A DNA stretch of 32,143 bases from Deltaproteobacteria bacterium (GTDB taxonomy: Bacteria; Myxococcota_A; Polyangia; HGW-17; SLPX01): positions 1-32,143 of the forward strand of contig JAGGXR010000005.1 in NCBI GenBank assembly GCA_021162935.1, read 5' to 3'. Position 1 is the first letter of the stretch. Each line of letters starts with the position of its first letter. Positions 1 to 7,817 of the stretch are shown piece after piece. Below the pieces are notes generated by a model, which was not told the origin of the DNA, searched no databases, and was given only the letters and a program-made list of their open reading frames with translations. A program made the translations under genes and the position numbers.

Positions 1-68
1 CAAGGGGGCCTGCTTGTTGATGCGGCTTTGGCGGCTGATGGCGAAGGTGGATCGGTGTCGAGATCCGG

Positions 69-878
69 TCAGTTGGCGGGGCGGTAATTGGGGCGGCAGA
101 TGCCCATGTCGCACAGTTCCTGGGCGGCGCAGTCGGTGTTGTTGTTGCACAACGGATGGCAATACGTGTTCACGCACATGCATCCCATGTCCTTGCATTG
201 TATCTGGGAGGAACAGTCCGAACTGGTCACACAGGCGTCGGTGTGGCTTGGATTCGGGTCGTCCACGCAGATACTGTCCGCCGAGCAGATTTGGCCGTAG
301 GGGCACATGTCGTTCGTGGTGCAGGTGAACACACACTTGCCCGCTTCGTTGCAGGTTCGACCGGAACCGCATTCATCGTTTGTGTTGCAGTATCGCTTCG
401 TGTCGCCGCAGACCGGGTTGTCCTTGGGCTCGCATCGTCCGCATTCCGCGCAGACGTAGCCTGCCTGACAATCGTCGTCGCTTTGGCACTCGGCAGGTTG
501 GCACTGCATGCCGCCCTGATTGTCGGTCTGACAGATTTTTCCGGCACCACAGTCATCGTCCGAGGTGCAGTCCTGTTTGGGATTTTCGGCCGGGCTGCAA
601 TATCCCTCGGGCATGCAGCGTTCGCCTTCGTCACAGTTGCCGTCGAACTCGCAGCGTTGGGCACAGATGCCGTCGGACGTGCAGTACTCGTCCTGCGTGC
701 AGCCCTGGTCGCAAGGCGAGTTGACGATATCCCAGCAGTAGCAACTATCCGGGTCGCATGCGTGACAGCCCGAATCATCGCAGTACACGGACGGACACTG
801 GCCGTTGTCGTCGTCACTGCAAGCAGACATTCCGATTGTTGCCACGAGACCTACCAACAAAAAAGCGACGCGTTTCAT
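69..878 (-). CDS. Cys-rich secreted lipoprotein with Dickkopf/EGF-like repeats
   Basis: The protein is about 269 residues. It starts with a lipoprotein signal (two positive residues, a hydrophobic stretch, then a lipobox ending MSAC) followed by an acidic SDDDN linker, so it is probably lipidated and exported. The rest is extremely rich in cysteine, in repeating units of the form C-x-SDDDC-x2-G-x2-C, like the short disulfide-bonded modules common in surface lipoproteins of Myxococcota and Bradymonadota. The ATG at 878 is preferred over the adjacent GTG at 881 because the GGAGG lies six bases upstream of it. A strong hairpin and a sigma-54-like element lie upstream. No catalytic motif is visible. 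An adhesin or surface-scaffold role would be a guess. Confidence 0.85.
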   Translation of the reverse strand: MKRVAFLLVGLVATIGMSACSDDDNGQCPSVYCDDSGCHACDPDSCYCWDIVNSPCDQGCTQDEYCTSDGICAQRCEFDGNCDEGERCMPEGYCSPAENPKQDCTSDDDCGAGKICQTDNQGGMQCQPAECQSDDDCQAGYVCAECGRCEPKDNPVCGDTKRYCNTNDECGSGRTCNEAGKCVFTCTTNDMCPYGQICSADSICVDDPNPSHTDACVTSSDCSSQIQCKDMGCMCVNTYCHPLCNNNTDCAAQELCDMGICRPNYRPAN

Positions 879-914
879 CACAAACCTCCACGTGTTCGTT
901 GCGATTCGTTTTCA

Positions 915-947
915 ATCGGGTCATGACTCGTCTGGTCACGACCCGAT
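915..947 (-). promoter_or_regulatory. 13-bp stem hairpin in the leader of the Cys-rich lipoprotein gene
   Basis: The arms ATCGGGTCATGAC and GTCACGACCCGAT pair over 13 bp with a single G-U wobble around a 7-nt loop. It lies 37 nt upstream of the start codon and just inside the predicted 5' end of the transcript. No T-run follows on either strand, so a terminator is unlikely. A 5' stabilising stem or a protein-binding operator fits better. Confidence 0.5.
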
Positions 948-960
948 ACGCAGAACAATA

Positions 961-976
961 TACAAGTTTCGTGCCA
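961..976 (-). promoter_or_regulatory. Sigma-54-like promoter candidate (imperfect -12)
   Basis: The minus strand reads TGGCACGAAACTTGTA. The -24 half, TGGCACG, is a perfect match to the sigma-54 consensus and the spacing is correct, but the -12 GC is GT, a position that is normally important. The predicted start near 950 would place the 915-947 hairpin at the very 5' end of the message. Possibly degenerate or fortuitous. Confidence 0.3.
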
Positions 977-1110
977 CGGCAAGAGGTGCTTGCCGACGCT
1001 TGTGGAGGGGGGTGGAGCCTGGAACTGTGAAGAGATGTTCACAAGTCGTCTCGTGTGCTTGTCTCGATGGGTTCACAGAAGGAATCCATGGGATCCCCCT
1101 GACGGACCAT

Positions 1111-1692
1111 TTATTGGTGGTCCGTGCCCCGATTTTGGGACCCAACATTTGTTTTGGGATCCGTCCCGCCGCGTTCACGTGATGCGTCGTCTCTCTTGTC
1201 AGTGGTATCATCGAACATTCGGTACTCGGTCACCACGTGTCCGGCATCCTTGAGGAAGGAACGAAAACAACCCCAGCGACGACAGATTCCGACGAGATAG
1301 CCCAGGTCCGGGACCTGGACTGTGTGGATGGCCACGAATTCACCGCCGCAGGTGCAGGTTCCAAGGGCCTGCAGGGGGGTGCCGCAGATGGGACAGCTCA
1401 GTTCCAACATTGCGCCGTCCGGGAAATCCGGGCCGATCCTGCGTCGGTCCCCCTGAAAAGGGCTCAGGGTCAGGCGTGAGGACTGGCCCTGCCAGGTGGC
1501 CAGGAGGGAGATGCCCGGAAATTCGTCGAAACGAGGGGAGTCTTCGGAGATGAGAGGGCATCCGGTTGGACAGTAAGCACCGGTGAGCAGGACCAGGTTC
1601 GGTTCGGGGAGCACGATAGGACCGACCTCAGGCTTCTCATTGCGGTGGTGGATGAGCATGCCGCCTGCATCGTGGACGTGAAACGTGCTCAT
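1111..1692 (-). CDS. Unknown protein with zinc-ribbon-like cysteine cluster
   Basis: The protein is 193 residues from an ATG at 1692, chosen because GAGGG lies five bases upstream; an in-frame extension to 1731 has no such site. No signal peptide or membrane segment is visible. The N-terminal half is HxH- and proline-containing (MSTFHVHDAGG) with a GAYCPTGCPL motif. The middle carries CPICGTPL-x5-CTCGGEF, which looks like a zinc ribbon. The tail is hydrophilic and probably disordered. It diverges from the inositol-phosphate synthase gene with about 150 bases between. I do not recognise the family. Metal binding is inferred from cysteine spacing only. Confidence 0.7.
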   Translation of the reverse strand: MSTFHVHDAGGMLIHHRNEKPEVGPIVLPEPNLVLLTGAYCPTGCPLISEDSPRFDEFPGISLLATWQGQSSRLTLSPFQGDRRRIGPDFPDGAMLELSCPICGTPLQALGTCTCGGEFVAIHTVQVPDLGYLVGICRRWGCFRSFLKDAGHVVTEYRMFDDTTDKRDDASRERGGTDPKTNVGSQNRGTDHQ

Positions 1693-1842
1693 GGAGTCCC
1701 TCGGTTGTGTTTCATGGGGCCTCTTATCCATTAGGTCCTCAGTACCTTCAGTTCATTTCGCACTGTAGGATGCTTGACGGAAACCTTCAAATAATTTATT
1801 GGGAAGCCATCGATTGCCTATTTCCTAAGACAAAGGAATGGA

Positions 1843-3174
1843 ATGATGACAAATCTTGAATCGGGAAATGTGGATATCAAACCTGCCGATGGGAAGCTTG
1901 GCGTGCTCATTCCTGGGTTGGGGGCCGTTTCGACCACTTTCATCGCAGGTGTGGAAGCTGTGAAGCGTGGCCTTGGGCGTCCCATTGGGTCGTTGACCCA
2001 ACTGGGAACCATTCGGTTGGGCAAGCGCACCGAGAATCGTTCTCCTGCGATCAAAGATTTCGTGTCCCTATCGAATCTGGATGATCTCGTTTTCGGTGCC
2101 TGGGACATCCATGGGCAGGATGCCTATCAGGTCGCGCGTGACGCACGGGTGCTCGAGGAATCTTTGCTTGTCCCATTGGAGGAATCCCTTCGGGCCGTCC
2201 AGCCCATGAAGGCCGTGTTCGATCGTGAGTTCGTCCACAACCTCAAGGGCCCTCATGTCAAACAGGGGGCCACGAAGATGGATTTGGCGCGGCAGCTCAT
2301 GGATGATATTGCCTCATTCAAGGACCGCAACAAGGTAGACCGCATGGTCATGGTTTGGTGCGCGAGCACCGAGGCATTTTTGGAGCCGGGGGCGGCACAT
2401 GCGAGTCTGAGCGCGTTCGAGGCGGCCCTGGAGCGCAACGACCCGACGATTGCTCCATCCATGATTTATGCCTATGCGGCCCTCAAGAGCGGCGTGCCCT
2501 TTGCCAACGGCGCTCCGAACTTGACCGTGGATACGTTGGCCATGCAGGAACTAGCCAAGCAGAATCACGTTCCCACGGCCGGCAAGGACTTCAAAACGGG
2601 GCAAACCCTGCTCAAGACCGTTTTGGCCCCTGCTTTCAAGGCGAGGATGCTCGGCGTGCAGGGCTGGTTTTCCACGAATATCCTGGGCAACATGGATGGG
2701 ATGGTCCTCGACGATCCGGATTCGTTCAAAACCAAGGAAAAGAGCAAGCTGTCCGTGTTGGACGTGGTCCTTCAGCCTGATGTGTATCCCGAACTGTACG
2801 GCGATCTCATGCACAAGGTCCGGATCAATTACTACCCACCGCGCGGGGATAACAAGGAGAGTTGGGACAACATCGACATCTTTGGCTGGATGGGGTATCC
2901 GATGCAGATCAAGGTAAACTTTCTGTGTCGTGATTCCATCCTGGCGGCGCCGGTAGCCCTGGACCTCGTGCTGTTCATGGATTTGGCTCAAAGGGCGGGA
3001 ATGTACGGCATTCAAGAATGGCTTTCCTTTTATTGGAAGAGCCCGATGACCGCTCCCGGCCTCAAGCCCGAACATGATCTGTTCATTCAGTTGGCCAAGT
3101 TGAAAAACACGTTGCGGCACATCAAGGGAGAAAGTCTCATCACGCACCTGGGCCTTGACTACTATCAAGAATGA
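1843..3174 (+). CDS. ino1: myo-Inositol-1-phosphate synthase (inositol-3-phosphate synthase)
   Basis: The enzyme converts glucose 6-phosphate to 1D-myo-inositol 3-phosphate with NAD as an internally recycled cofactor, the first step towards inositol lipids and osmolytes. The 443-residue protein has the N-terminal dinucleotide-binding loop LIPGLGAVSTTFIAG, a WCASTE motif, PNLTVDT, the conserved KDFKTGQT stretch, NILGNMDG, DNKESWDNID and a late KSPMTAPG motif, all typical of the family. The length matches the family. AAAGGAATGG precedes the start. The stop codon overlaps the next gene's ATG, so the four genes up to 4723 look like one translationally coupled operon. Its neighbour is a sphingomyelin-synthase-like enzyme, which suggests that the product feeds lipid head-group synthesis. 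Confidence 0.95.
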   Translation: MMTNLESGNVDIKPADGKLGVLIPGLGAVSTTFIAGVEAVKRGLGRPIGSLTQLGTIRLGKRTENRSPAIKDFVSLSNLDDLVFGAWDIHGQDAYQVARDARVLEESLLVPLEESLRAVQPMKAVFDREFVHNLKGPHVKQGATKMDLARQLMDDIASFKDRNKVDRMVMVWCASTEAFLEPGAAHASLSAFEAALERNDPTIAPSMIYAYAALKSGVPFANGAPNLTVDTLAMQELAKQNHVPTAGKDFKTGQTLLKTVLAPAFKARMLGVQGWFSTNILGNMDGMVLDDPDSFKTKEKSKLSVLDVVLQPDVYPELYGDLMHKVRINYYPPRGDNKESWDNIDIFGWMGYPMQIKVNFLCRDSILAAPVALDLVLFMDLAQRAGMYGIQEWLSFYWKSPMTAPGLKPEHDLFIQLAKLKNTLRHIKGESLITHLGLDYYQE

Positions 3175-3548
3175 TGACTGGGGATTTACGACAAGATACA
3201 GAGACGCCACAGGTGCCCAGGGGCTGGCGGGGTTGGAAAAACCACCAGGTTCTCCGTCGTGACATGCCCCTGCACGAACTCCTGGTGACCATTATTTTGA
3301 TCGTGGTCGTGTGGGTCGCCGACGTGTTCGTGGTGCGTCCCGCCTATGATCGTGACTACTTCACGGTTCAACGAAGCGTCCGGGCCCAGAAGGCCAACTG
3401 CAGAGACATGGTCGTTGATTACCAAGCGCCTGGCCTGTACATGGTGAGCACCTGCGGAAGGAAGAGATTATATCGCGTCCATGGGAAGAAAGTCGTCCTT
3501 CTTTCCGATGTGCCAGATGAGGTTGGAACGTGTCCGAAAAAGCACTGA
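3171..3548 (+). CDS. Small single-pass membrane protein of unknown function
   Basis: The protein is 125 residues with one clear membrane helix at about residues 38-56 (LLVTIILIVVVWVADVFVV), a positively charged N-terminal side and a C-terminal domain of about 65 residues holding three cysteines. By the positive-inside rule the N-terminus is cytoplasmic and the cysteine-containing domain is periplasmic. The start overlaps the stop of ino1 (ATGA) and the end overlaps the next gene by 19 bases, so it is tightly coupled to both. No family is recognised. Its position between ino1 and a PAP2-like lipid enzyme suggests an accessory role in the same lipid pathway. Confidence 0.75.
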   Translation: MMTGDLRQDTETPQVPRGWRGWKNHQVLRRDMPLHELLVTIILIVVVWVADVFVVRPAYDRDYFTVQRSVRAQKANCRDMVVDYQAPGLYMVSTCGRKRLYRVHGKKVVLLSDVPDEVGTCPKKH

Positions 3549-4258
3549 GTATCCGTGCCGTGGTCGGGGCTCCACCTCGGCTCATGCAATATATTCTCGA
3601 GAAATGGCGGAAGGCCTTGCTGCGGCCGCACTTCTTTCATTCCGTGCTTCTTGCCCTGGTTCTGTTCTATTTTGCCATCTCGTTCATGCTCAATTGTGCA
3701 CGGTATGCAGAGACCTATCCGTACACACCGCGCATCCATGATTTTCTGCTGAACCTGCTTCCTGTCGTGGACATGAATGCGTTTGCGACTTTCGGAATCG
3801 AGTTGTTCATTTGGACCTTCTATTTGATGACGCTCATTTTTTTCCCGGAGCGATTTGCGTTCGTCATCAAGACCTTTGCCGTCTTTAAGATCGCCCGGGG
3901 CCTCGCACTCGTGATGACCCATCTCGGTCCGCCACTTTGCATGCTCGAAGATGGCTATCCTGGGTCTACCTTTGGAGGTATGTTTTTCACAAAGGATTTG
4001 TTCTTTTCAGGCCACACCGGGTACCCGATTTTGGCGGCCGTGCTGTTCTGGGATATACCCTGGATGAGATGGATTGGGCTCACGGTAGGGTTGATGCTTG
4101 GGTTCTCGACGCTGCTCATGCACGACCATTACACCATTGATGTTTTCGGTGCCATCGTGACGACGCCCGTTGCCTATTTCATCTCGAGGTGGCTGTTCAC
4201 CACCGATTACCTGGCGGGTGTCGATCCCTACCGTCCCGTGGTGCGGCAGGTCGAGTAG
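3530..4258 (+). CDS. Sphingomyelin-synthase-like / PAP2-C membrane phosphotransferase
   Basis: This is a 242-residue polytopic membrane protein with about six helices. It has the two signatures of the sphingomyelin/inositol-phosphorylceramide synthase branch of the lipid phosphatase superfamily: FFSGHTG (His162) and HDHYTIDVFGA (His200 and Asp204). The His/His/Asp set, and the His-to-Asp spacing of four, match the catalytic triad of sphingomyelin synthases. Such enzymes move a phospho-head-group from a glycerophospholipid to an acceptor lipid. The GTG at 3530 is chosen for a GAGG seven bases upstream. Following ino1 in the same operon, it could transfer phosphoinositol to a ceramide- or diacylglycerol-type acceptor. 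The substrate is inference; a plain lipid phosphatase remains possible. Confidence 0.8.
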   Translation: MSEKALSIRAVVGAPPRLMQYILEKWRKALLRPHFFHSVLLALVLFYFAISFMLNCARYAETYPYTPRIHDFLLNLLPVVDMNAFATFGIELFIWTFYLMTLIFFPERFAFVIKTFAVFKIARGLALVMTHLGPPLCMLEDGYPGSTFGGMFFTKDLFFSGHTGYPILAAVLFWDIPWMRWIGLTVGLMLGFSTLLMHDHYTIDVFGAIVTTPVAYFISRWLFTTDYLAGVDPYRPVVRQVE

Positions 4259-4273
4259 GCAGGAGGCGACGCG

Positions 4274-4723
4274 ATGGAAAAGGAGTGGTTCAATCCTCTC
4301 AATTATTGGCTCATGATCACGGCTGGCTGTGTCTTGGCCGACCTCGTGTTGCGTCGGGGCATGTACGTGGCCCTGGTCGGGGTTGGAGCGTTCATCGCCG
4401 CCTTTCTGGCTTCTGTCCGATGTGGCCTCATCACGCAGATTGTTGCGTTCATCCTCGTTTCCGGGTTCCTTGTTCTCAAGGCGCACCGGTCGTTGCTGGC
4501 CGGGCGTCTTCAGACCGAGCATTCGATCGAAGATGCGTTCAAGTGGATCAACGATCAGGATCCTGTGACGCTTGAGCCGATACGAGGCTGGTGGGCGCCG
4601 GGTCGGATTGCCGTCGGGGACATGGTGCTGCCTGCACGATCGAAACATCGGATCGACCCAGGTCGGGTCGTCGATGTGATCTCCACCGGTCGCGTCGAGG
4701 TGGTGGTGCGTCCGAGAACCTGA
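4274..4723 (+). CDS. NfeD-like membrane protein
   Basis: The protein is 149 residues with two or three hydrophobic segments in the first 75 residues (about 12-30 and 32-70) followed by a soluble C-terminal region (about 105-149) rich in short beta-type segments with V-G-D and G-R-V pairs, suggestive of the OB fold of NfeD proteins. AGGAGG lies eight bases upstream of the ATG. It starts 15 bases after the sphingomyelin-synthase-like gene, so it is the last gene of the ino1 operon. NfeD family members organise membrane microdomains with flotillins and proteases, but no partner is adjacent here. The family call is tentative. Confidence 0.65.
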   Translation: MEKEWFNPLNYWLMITAGCVLADLVLRRGMYVALVGVGAFIAAFLASVRCGLITQIVAFILVSGFLVLKAHRSLLAGRLQTEHSIEDAFKWINDQDPVTLEPIRGWWAPGRIAVGDMVLPARSKHRIDPGRVVDVISTGRVEVVVRPRT

Positions 4724-4783
4724 TGCTTCTGCCGCTGTCGTTCTGATTCGGCAGCCCAACAAGGGAAACCTGCGTCTGTCGTA

Positions 4784-4802
4784 TTGGTCATCAGATGACC
4801 AA
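4784..4802. promoter_or_regulatory. Perfect 19-bp palindrome, probable operator
   Basis: TTGGTCATCAGATGACCAA is a perfect 9-bp inverted repeat around one central base. Its shape resembles operators of dimeric helix-turn-helix repressors such as the GntR group. It lies 12 bp upstream of a TATAAA box (4814-4819), covering the place where a -35 element would be, and 117 bp upstream of the HTH protein gene at 4919. TTTT follows, so a weak terminator for the ino1 operon is the alternative reading. Confidence 0.6.
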
Positions 4803-4813
4803 TTTTGCTGTTG

Positions 4814-4819
4814 TATAAA
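4814..4819 (+). promoter_or_regulatory. Likely -10 box for the HTH-protein gene
   Basis: TATAAA at 4814-4819 fits a sigma-70-type -10 box. No good -35 hexamer is visible at 16-18 bp; that zone is occupied by the palindrome. The implied 5' leader is about 90 bases. Confidence 0.4.
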
Positions 4820-4918
4820 GACGAAAAGAGAATACCATAAGCGCAATTGTGGCATTGTACGAAGCGAGTTCATGGTCGCTGCTTTGTGAATCGCACGAAC
4901 TCTTCGAAGGAGGCATCG

Positions 4919-5344
4919 GTGGCCCGCAAGAAGAAGATTCCGTCCATTGATTACTCGATTAAGCTGATTGTCGAGCGCGTGCGTGACGAATTGAAGGTGG
5001 AGATGTCCGACGTGGTGAATACATTGGCTGAGGTGCAGCAAAAGCTTGCGGTCATCGAACGGAGGATCGGAACTCTGCAGCAGGCTGAGCGTTGGGCGAC
5101 TTTGCGTACCGAAATGGGCACCGCTGTTTCACGACACGAGCGTGTTTCACCGGAGATGGCGCGAAAATTCATCCTCGAGTCATTGACTCGGGCACACGGA
5201 GAGTATGTGCCGAGTAGTGAGTTGGGCGGGCCGCTCGGGATCGGCCGAGCGACGGTCGCTGCCCGCATGAAGGAACTGCGTGGAGAGGGGTACGAAATTC
5301 TTTCGGCGCCCCGAAAAGGATATGCGTTGGTAGAAGATGAGTGA
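4919..5344 (+). CDS. Coiled-coil protein with C-terminal winged-helix DNA-binding domain
   Basis: The protein is 141 residues from a GTG at 4919 with AAGGAGG five or six bases upstream, a much better start than the in-frame codon at 4847. Residues 1-15 are basic (ARKKKIPS). Residues 20-70 form a likely coiled coil with heptad hydrophobics. The C-terminal third has a BirA-type HTH pattern (SSELGGPLGIGRATVAARMKEL) followed by a wing-like EILSAPRKGYALVED. It therefore probably acts as a dimeric transcription regulator. The palindrome upstream is a candidate autoregulatory site. No ligand-binding domain is visible. The exact family is not recognised. Confidence 0.75.
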   Translation: MARKKKIPSIDYSIKLIVERVRDELKVEMSDVVNTLAEVQQKLAVIERRIGTLQQAERWATLRTEMGTAVSRHERVSPEMARKFILESLTRAHGEYVPSSELGGPLGIGRATVAARMKELRGEGYEILSAPRKGYALVEDE

Positions 5345-5400
5345 AGGCTTTGGGCCTTTCCTGCTGTGATTCTTGGTCGTCATTGGAGGAGATCGAAACC

Positions 5401-5772
5401 ATGAGGCGAGTGATGTTTGGCGCAGCGATGCTGCTCGTTTGGTCCGGTGCAATGGCCTGCGGACCGAAGGTGGATTGCGCCGCCCTGAACAAGAAATTGG
5501 ACACCTGTGCGGAAAGTCTCGTCTGGTCGCTCAAGGCGAAAGCCAAGGAAAATTTTGATAAGAATCCTTCTGATGAGGCGAAACAGAAGCTTGCCGCGAC
5601 GGTGGCTGTCTTGCGCAAGAAGCTCAAGGCGGAAGTCTACGAGCCTTGCAGGAAGAATCATGGAAAGGCGAAGGATGCGAAGCAGGTGAACGCCTGTTTG
5701 GCGAAGAAGTCGTGTGACGATTTTGCCGCCTGTTTCGTGAAGTACCTAACTGTCAGGAAAAAGCAGAAGTGA
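5401..5772 (+). CDS. Small lysine-rich lipoprotein
   Basis: The protein is 123 residues starting at the ATG at 5401, which follows GGAGGAGATCGAAACC and begins a lipoprotein signal ending in SGAMAC-G. The mature part is highly charged (many Lys, Ala and Glu), predicted helical, with about six further cysteines that could form disulfides. It begins 56 bases after the HTH gene and could be cotranscribed. The function is not recognised. It converges on the L,D-transpeptidase gene; a T7 run lies downstream at about 5802-5808 without a convincing stem. Confidence 0.75.
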   Translation: MRRVMFGAAMLLVWSGAMACGPKVDCAALNKKLDTCAESLVWSLKAKAKENFDKNPSDEAKQKLAATVAVLRKKLKAEVYEPCRKNHGKAKDAKQVNACLAKKSCDDFAACFVKYLTVRKKQK

Positions 5773-5901
5773 GCCTCTGAGGGTAAGAGACATCGGCCTT
5801 TTTTTGACTCGTGACCGGTCTGGTCCTGCGACGTGATGCCGTGGCGTTGTTTTCCCTTCTGTAGAAAATGATGGGTGGGACAGGAGACGCTGGCGATCGA
5901 T

Positions 5902-7422
5902 CTATTTCTTTGTCTTGAGGATGCGAAGGCTCTTTTGTCGCATCCGTTCTCGTCTGGCCTCGTCGAGCGCGCGAACAGCTTCGGGCGGGGCGAGTTCTCG
6001 TGCGTATCCATGGAAGGGCGGAAAATGGGTGATTTTATGCCGGACACGGACGATGGTCCCTGGGGCCTTTGCATTCATTCGGCGATTGAGCCAGCCGGCC
6101 GGTACAGGCTGTTCGGTCCAATCGTAGAGCCACTTGGCATCCATGGGTGAAAGGTTCACGCAGCCGTGGCTGCGTCGGTTGCCGAAGTCGTTGTGCCAGT
6201 ATGCGGCGTGGAGCGCCTGACCACGCCAAAAGAACTGAGCCCAGGGCACATCGTCCACGTGGTAGAATTCATTTCCGGCCATGCCAGACGTCATGTCTGT
6301 TTGGGATTTCTTCCACCAAATTCGAAAGATGCCGTACTTCGTGGGATGTCGCTTGTCCCCCGACGAGATCATGGTCATGTAGACAGGTTCGACTCCCTCG
6401 TATGCGACGAGGCTCTGCTGTGCGACCACGATTTCGATCCATTTTTCACATTCTTTGACGCCTGGGGGCGGCTTGCTGGGCCAGGCCGAGATGACCCGAC
6501 GAGCGAGAATCCAGCCGGGCTTGATGCGGTAGTACTTCGTGATTCCGACTTTGGCCTTATCGAGGATTTCCCAGTGGCTGTGATGTGGGACGCGTGAAAC
6601 CTCTCTTCCTCCCGGCTTGTCGTAGATGGCGGCTCCGCGTGTTTTCGCCCGGACGATGCAGAACGGAAGTTTGAAGTGACCCGCGCGCATGTCTACTCCA
6701 TGGAACTTGGAAACCTGGAAACGCAGCAGGGCGGCAGCCTTGACGAATACTTTCTTTGAAATGAGCCAATAGGGCGCACCGGCGATGGAGTAGGTCTTGA
6801 CCCAGCGAACCAGGGTGCCACCTCGAAGATGACCGGATGGATGATTCGCCTTGACGTCATCCTGCGAGCGAAAGACAGATGCACCCGATGCGCGCATCCA
6901 TGCGTATTTCCCAGGAATGATGTGGCCGGGCTTCATGATCGGCTGGATTTTGAGAAGCGGTTCACGGCGGTCCGGCCGTAGATCGTCTCCGCAGAGCCAC
7001 GCGCCTTCATCCAGTTTGAGCCAGAACTTGTTGCACCCTGCTCCCCTCGGTCGATACGGTAACAGAGGCAATCGGGAGACCATTTTGATTTCTCCCATTT
7101 CCGGGGCGTGGATGTCCGGGGTCTGCCGCACCGTGGCCTTGACCATCACCTTGAGGGATCGCGCCCAGGAGGGCAAGATGCGTGCGACGCTCGGCAGCCG
7201 TTCCGGTCGTGGCCTCGGGCGGGGTCGGTTGGCGCATTTCGATTGGACGTGACCTGGCTGTGCCTGACCAGCCTCCTTATTGGCTTCTTTCGAGTGGCCG
7301 CGTTTCGTCTTGTGGCAGGATGCGGCGCCCAGAGACAGGACGATCACCCCGAGGACCGACAGGAGGGCGCCTGCTGGATGCAATCTTTTTGTTTTGCTTT
7401 CTTGTCGTGTTCTCGTGTTCAT
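5902..7422 (-). CDS. L,D-transpeptidase (YkuD family) lipoprotein
   Basis: The 506-residue protein has a lipoprotein signal (hydrophobic residues 17-34, lipobox ending AASC), a long central region of about 270 residues that includes SH3-like segments, and a C-terminal YkuD domain. The catalytic signature reads HAAYWHNDFGNRRSHGCVNL, with the nucleophile Cys421 in SHGCVN. Such enzymes cross-link peptidoglycan stem peptides (3-3 links) or attach lipoproteins to the wall, using a cysteine that beta-lactams other than carbapenems largely spare. The protein is very basic at its C-terminus. No clear ribosome-binding site precedes the ATG at 7422, but no better start exists before the signal peptide. 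Confidence 0.9.
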   Translation of the reverse strand: MNTRTRQESKTKRLHPAGALLSVLGVIVLSLGAASCHKTKRGHSKEANKEAGQAQPGHVQSKCANRPRPRPRPERLPSVARILPSWARSLKVMVKATVRQTPDIHAPEMGEIKMVSRLPLLPYRPRGAGCNKFWLKLDEGAWLCGDDLRPDRREPLLKIQPIMKPGHIIPGKYAWMRASGASVFRSQDDVKANHPSGHLRGGTLVRWVKTYSIAGAPYWLISKKVFVKAAALLRFQVSKFHGVDMRAGHFKLPFCIVRAKTRGAAIYDKPGGREVSRVPHHSHWEILDKAKVGITKYYRIKPGWILARRVISAWPSKPPPGVKECEKWIEIVVAQQSLVAYEGVEPVYMTMISSGDKRHPTKYGIFRIWWKKSQTDMTSGMAGNEFYHVDDVPWAQFFWRGQALHAAYWHNDFGNRRSHGCVNLSPMDAKWLYDWTEQPVPAGWLNRRMNAKAPGTIVRVRHKITHFPPFHGYARELAPPEAVRALDEARRERMRQKSLRILKTKK

Positions 7423-7817
7423 GGCGCAAGTCGTGCGTGTTGAGTCTGGAGCAAGTGGTTTCGAGTTTCCCGTTCGCCCATGCTGATTCTCGTTTCAGCC
7501 GAGAGCCACTATCGTCCTTTTAGATACCGGCTTTGACGCAAAACGCAAGGGGTGGCACGATGTCGGCGGTTGTCCGAGCCTCGTTGGGTCATCATTGTTT
7601 ACACGACGCATGGATTTGGGCCATAATGGCGATGGTACAGGTTCGCCCGGGAAGGCAGTCGTGGGATTTGGAGCGCGATGTGCCCCACGTGACCAGAAGT
7701 GAGGCTGGCGCAGGGCCCGTCGTACCAACGGGCAACGCGTTTGTACGGGTTGGAGCGGCATCCAACGATGGAAGTCATGTTGAGGCGAGTCGTTTCGTCG
7801 GATCAGAGGAGGAGTCA
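7423..7817 (+). other. Intergenic region between L,D-transpeptidase and OmpA-like genes
   Basis: This 395-base divergent region has no convincing gene. The open frame that continues upstream of 7818 is unlikely to be coding because a full signal peptide and ribosome-binding site occur at 7818. It holds a candidate sigma-70 promoter (7598-7627) and a weaker sigma-54-like match at 7553-7568 (TGGCACG then ATGTCGGCG) in which the TT of the -12 box is missing. Confidence 0.5.
7598..7627 (+). promoter_or_regulatory. Sigma-70-type promoter candidate for the OmpA-like operon
   Basis: TTTACA at 7598-7603 and CATAAT at 7622-7627 each match five of six consensus bases, with an 18-bp spacer. The transcript would have a leader of about 180 bases. 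Confidence 0.45.

Noticed and set aside
156-926. Long plus-strand open frame opposite the Cys-rich lipoprotein
   Set aside because: It is the complement of a clear signal-bearing, cysteine-repeat gene, and its product is low-complexity Ala/Val/Arg.
1774-1802. TTGACG with TATTGG as a promoter for ino1
   Set aside because: The -10 matches only three of six bases; too weak to list as a feature.
4007-5041. 344-residue minus-strand frame across several genes
   Set aside because: It runs antisense to the PAP2-like, NfeD-like and HTH genes, is rich in His/Arg, and crosses their promoters.
5341-5400. Upstream part of the small lipoprotein frame
   Set aside because: The signal peptide with lipobox starts at 5401 after GGAGGAG; the upstream part would disrupt it.
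5773-5830. Terminator after the small lipoprotein gene
   Set aside because: A seven-T run is present but no stable stem of useful length precedes it.
7533-7817. N-terminal extension of the OmpA-like reading frame
   Set aside because: A strong ribosome-binding site and a complete signal peptide begin at 7818, and the upstream residues look random.
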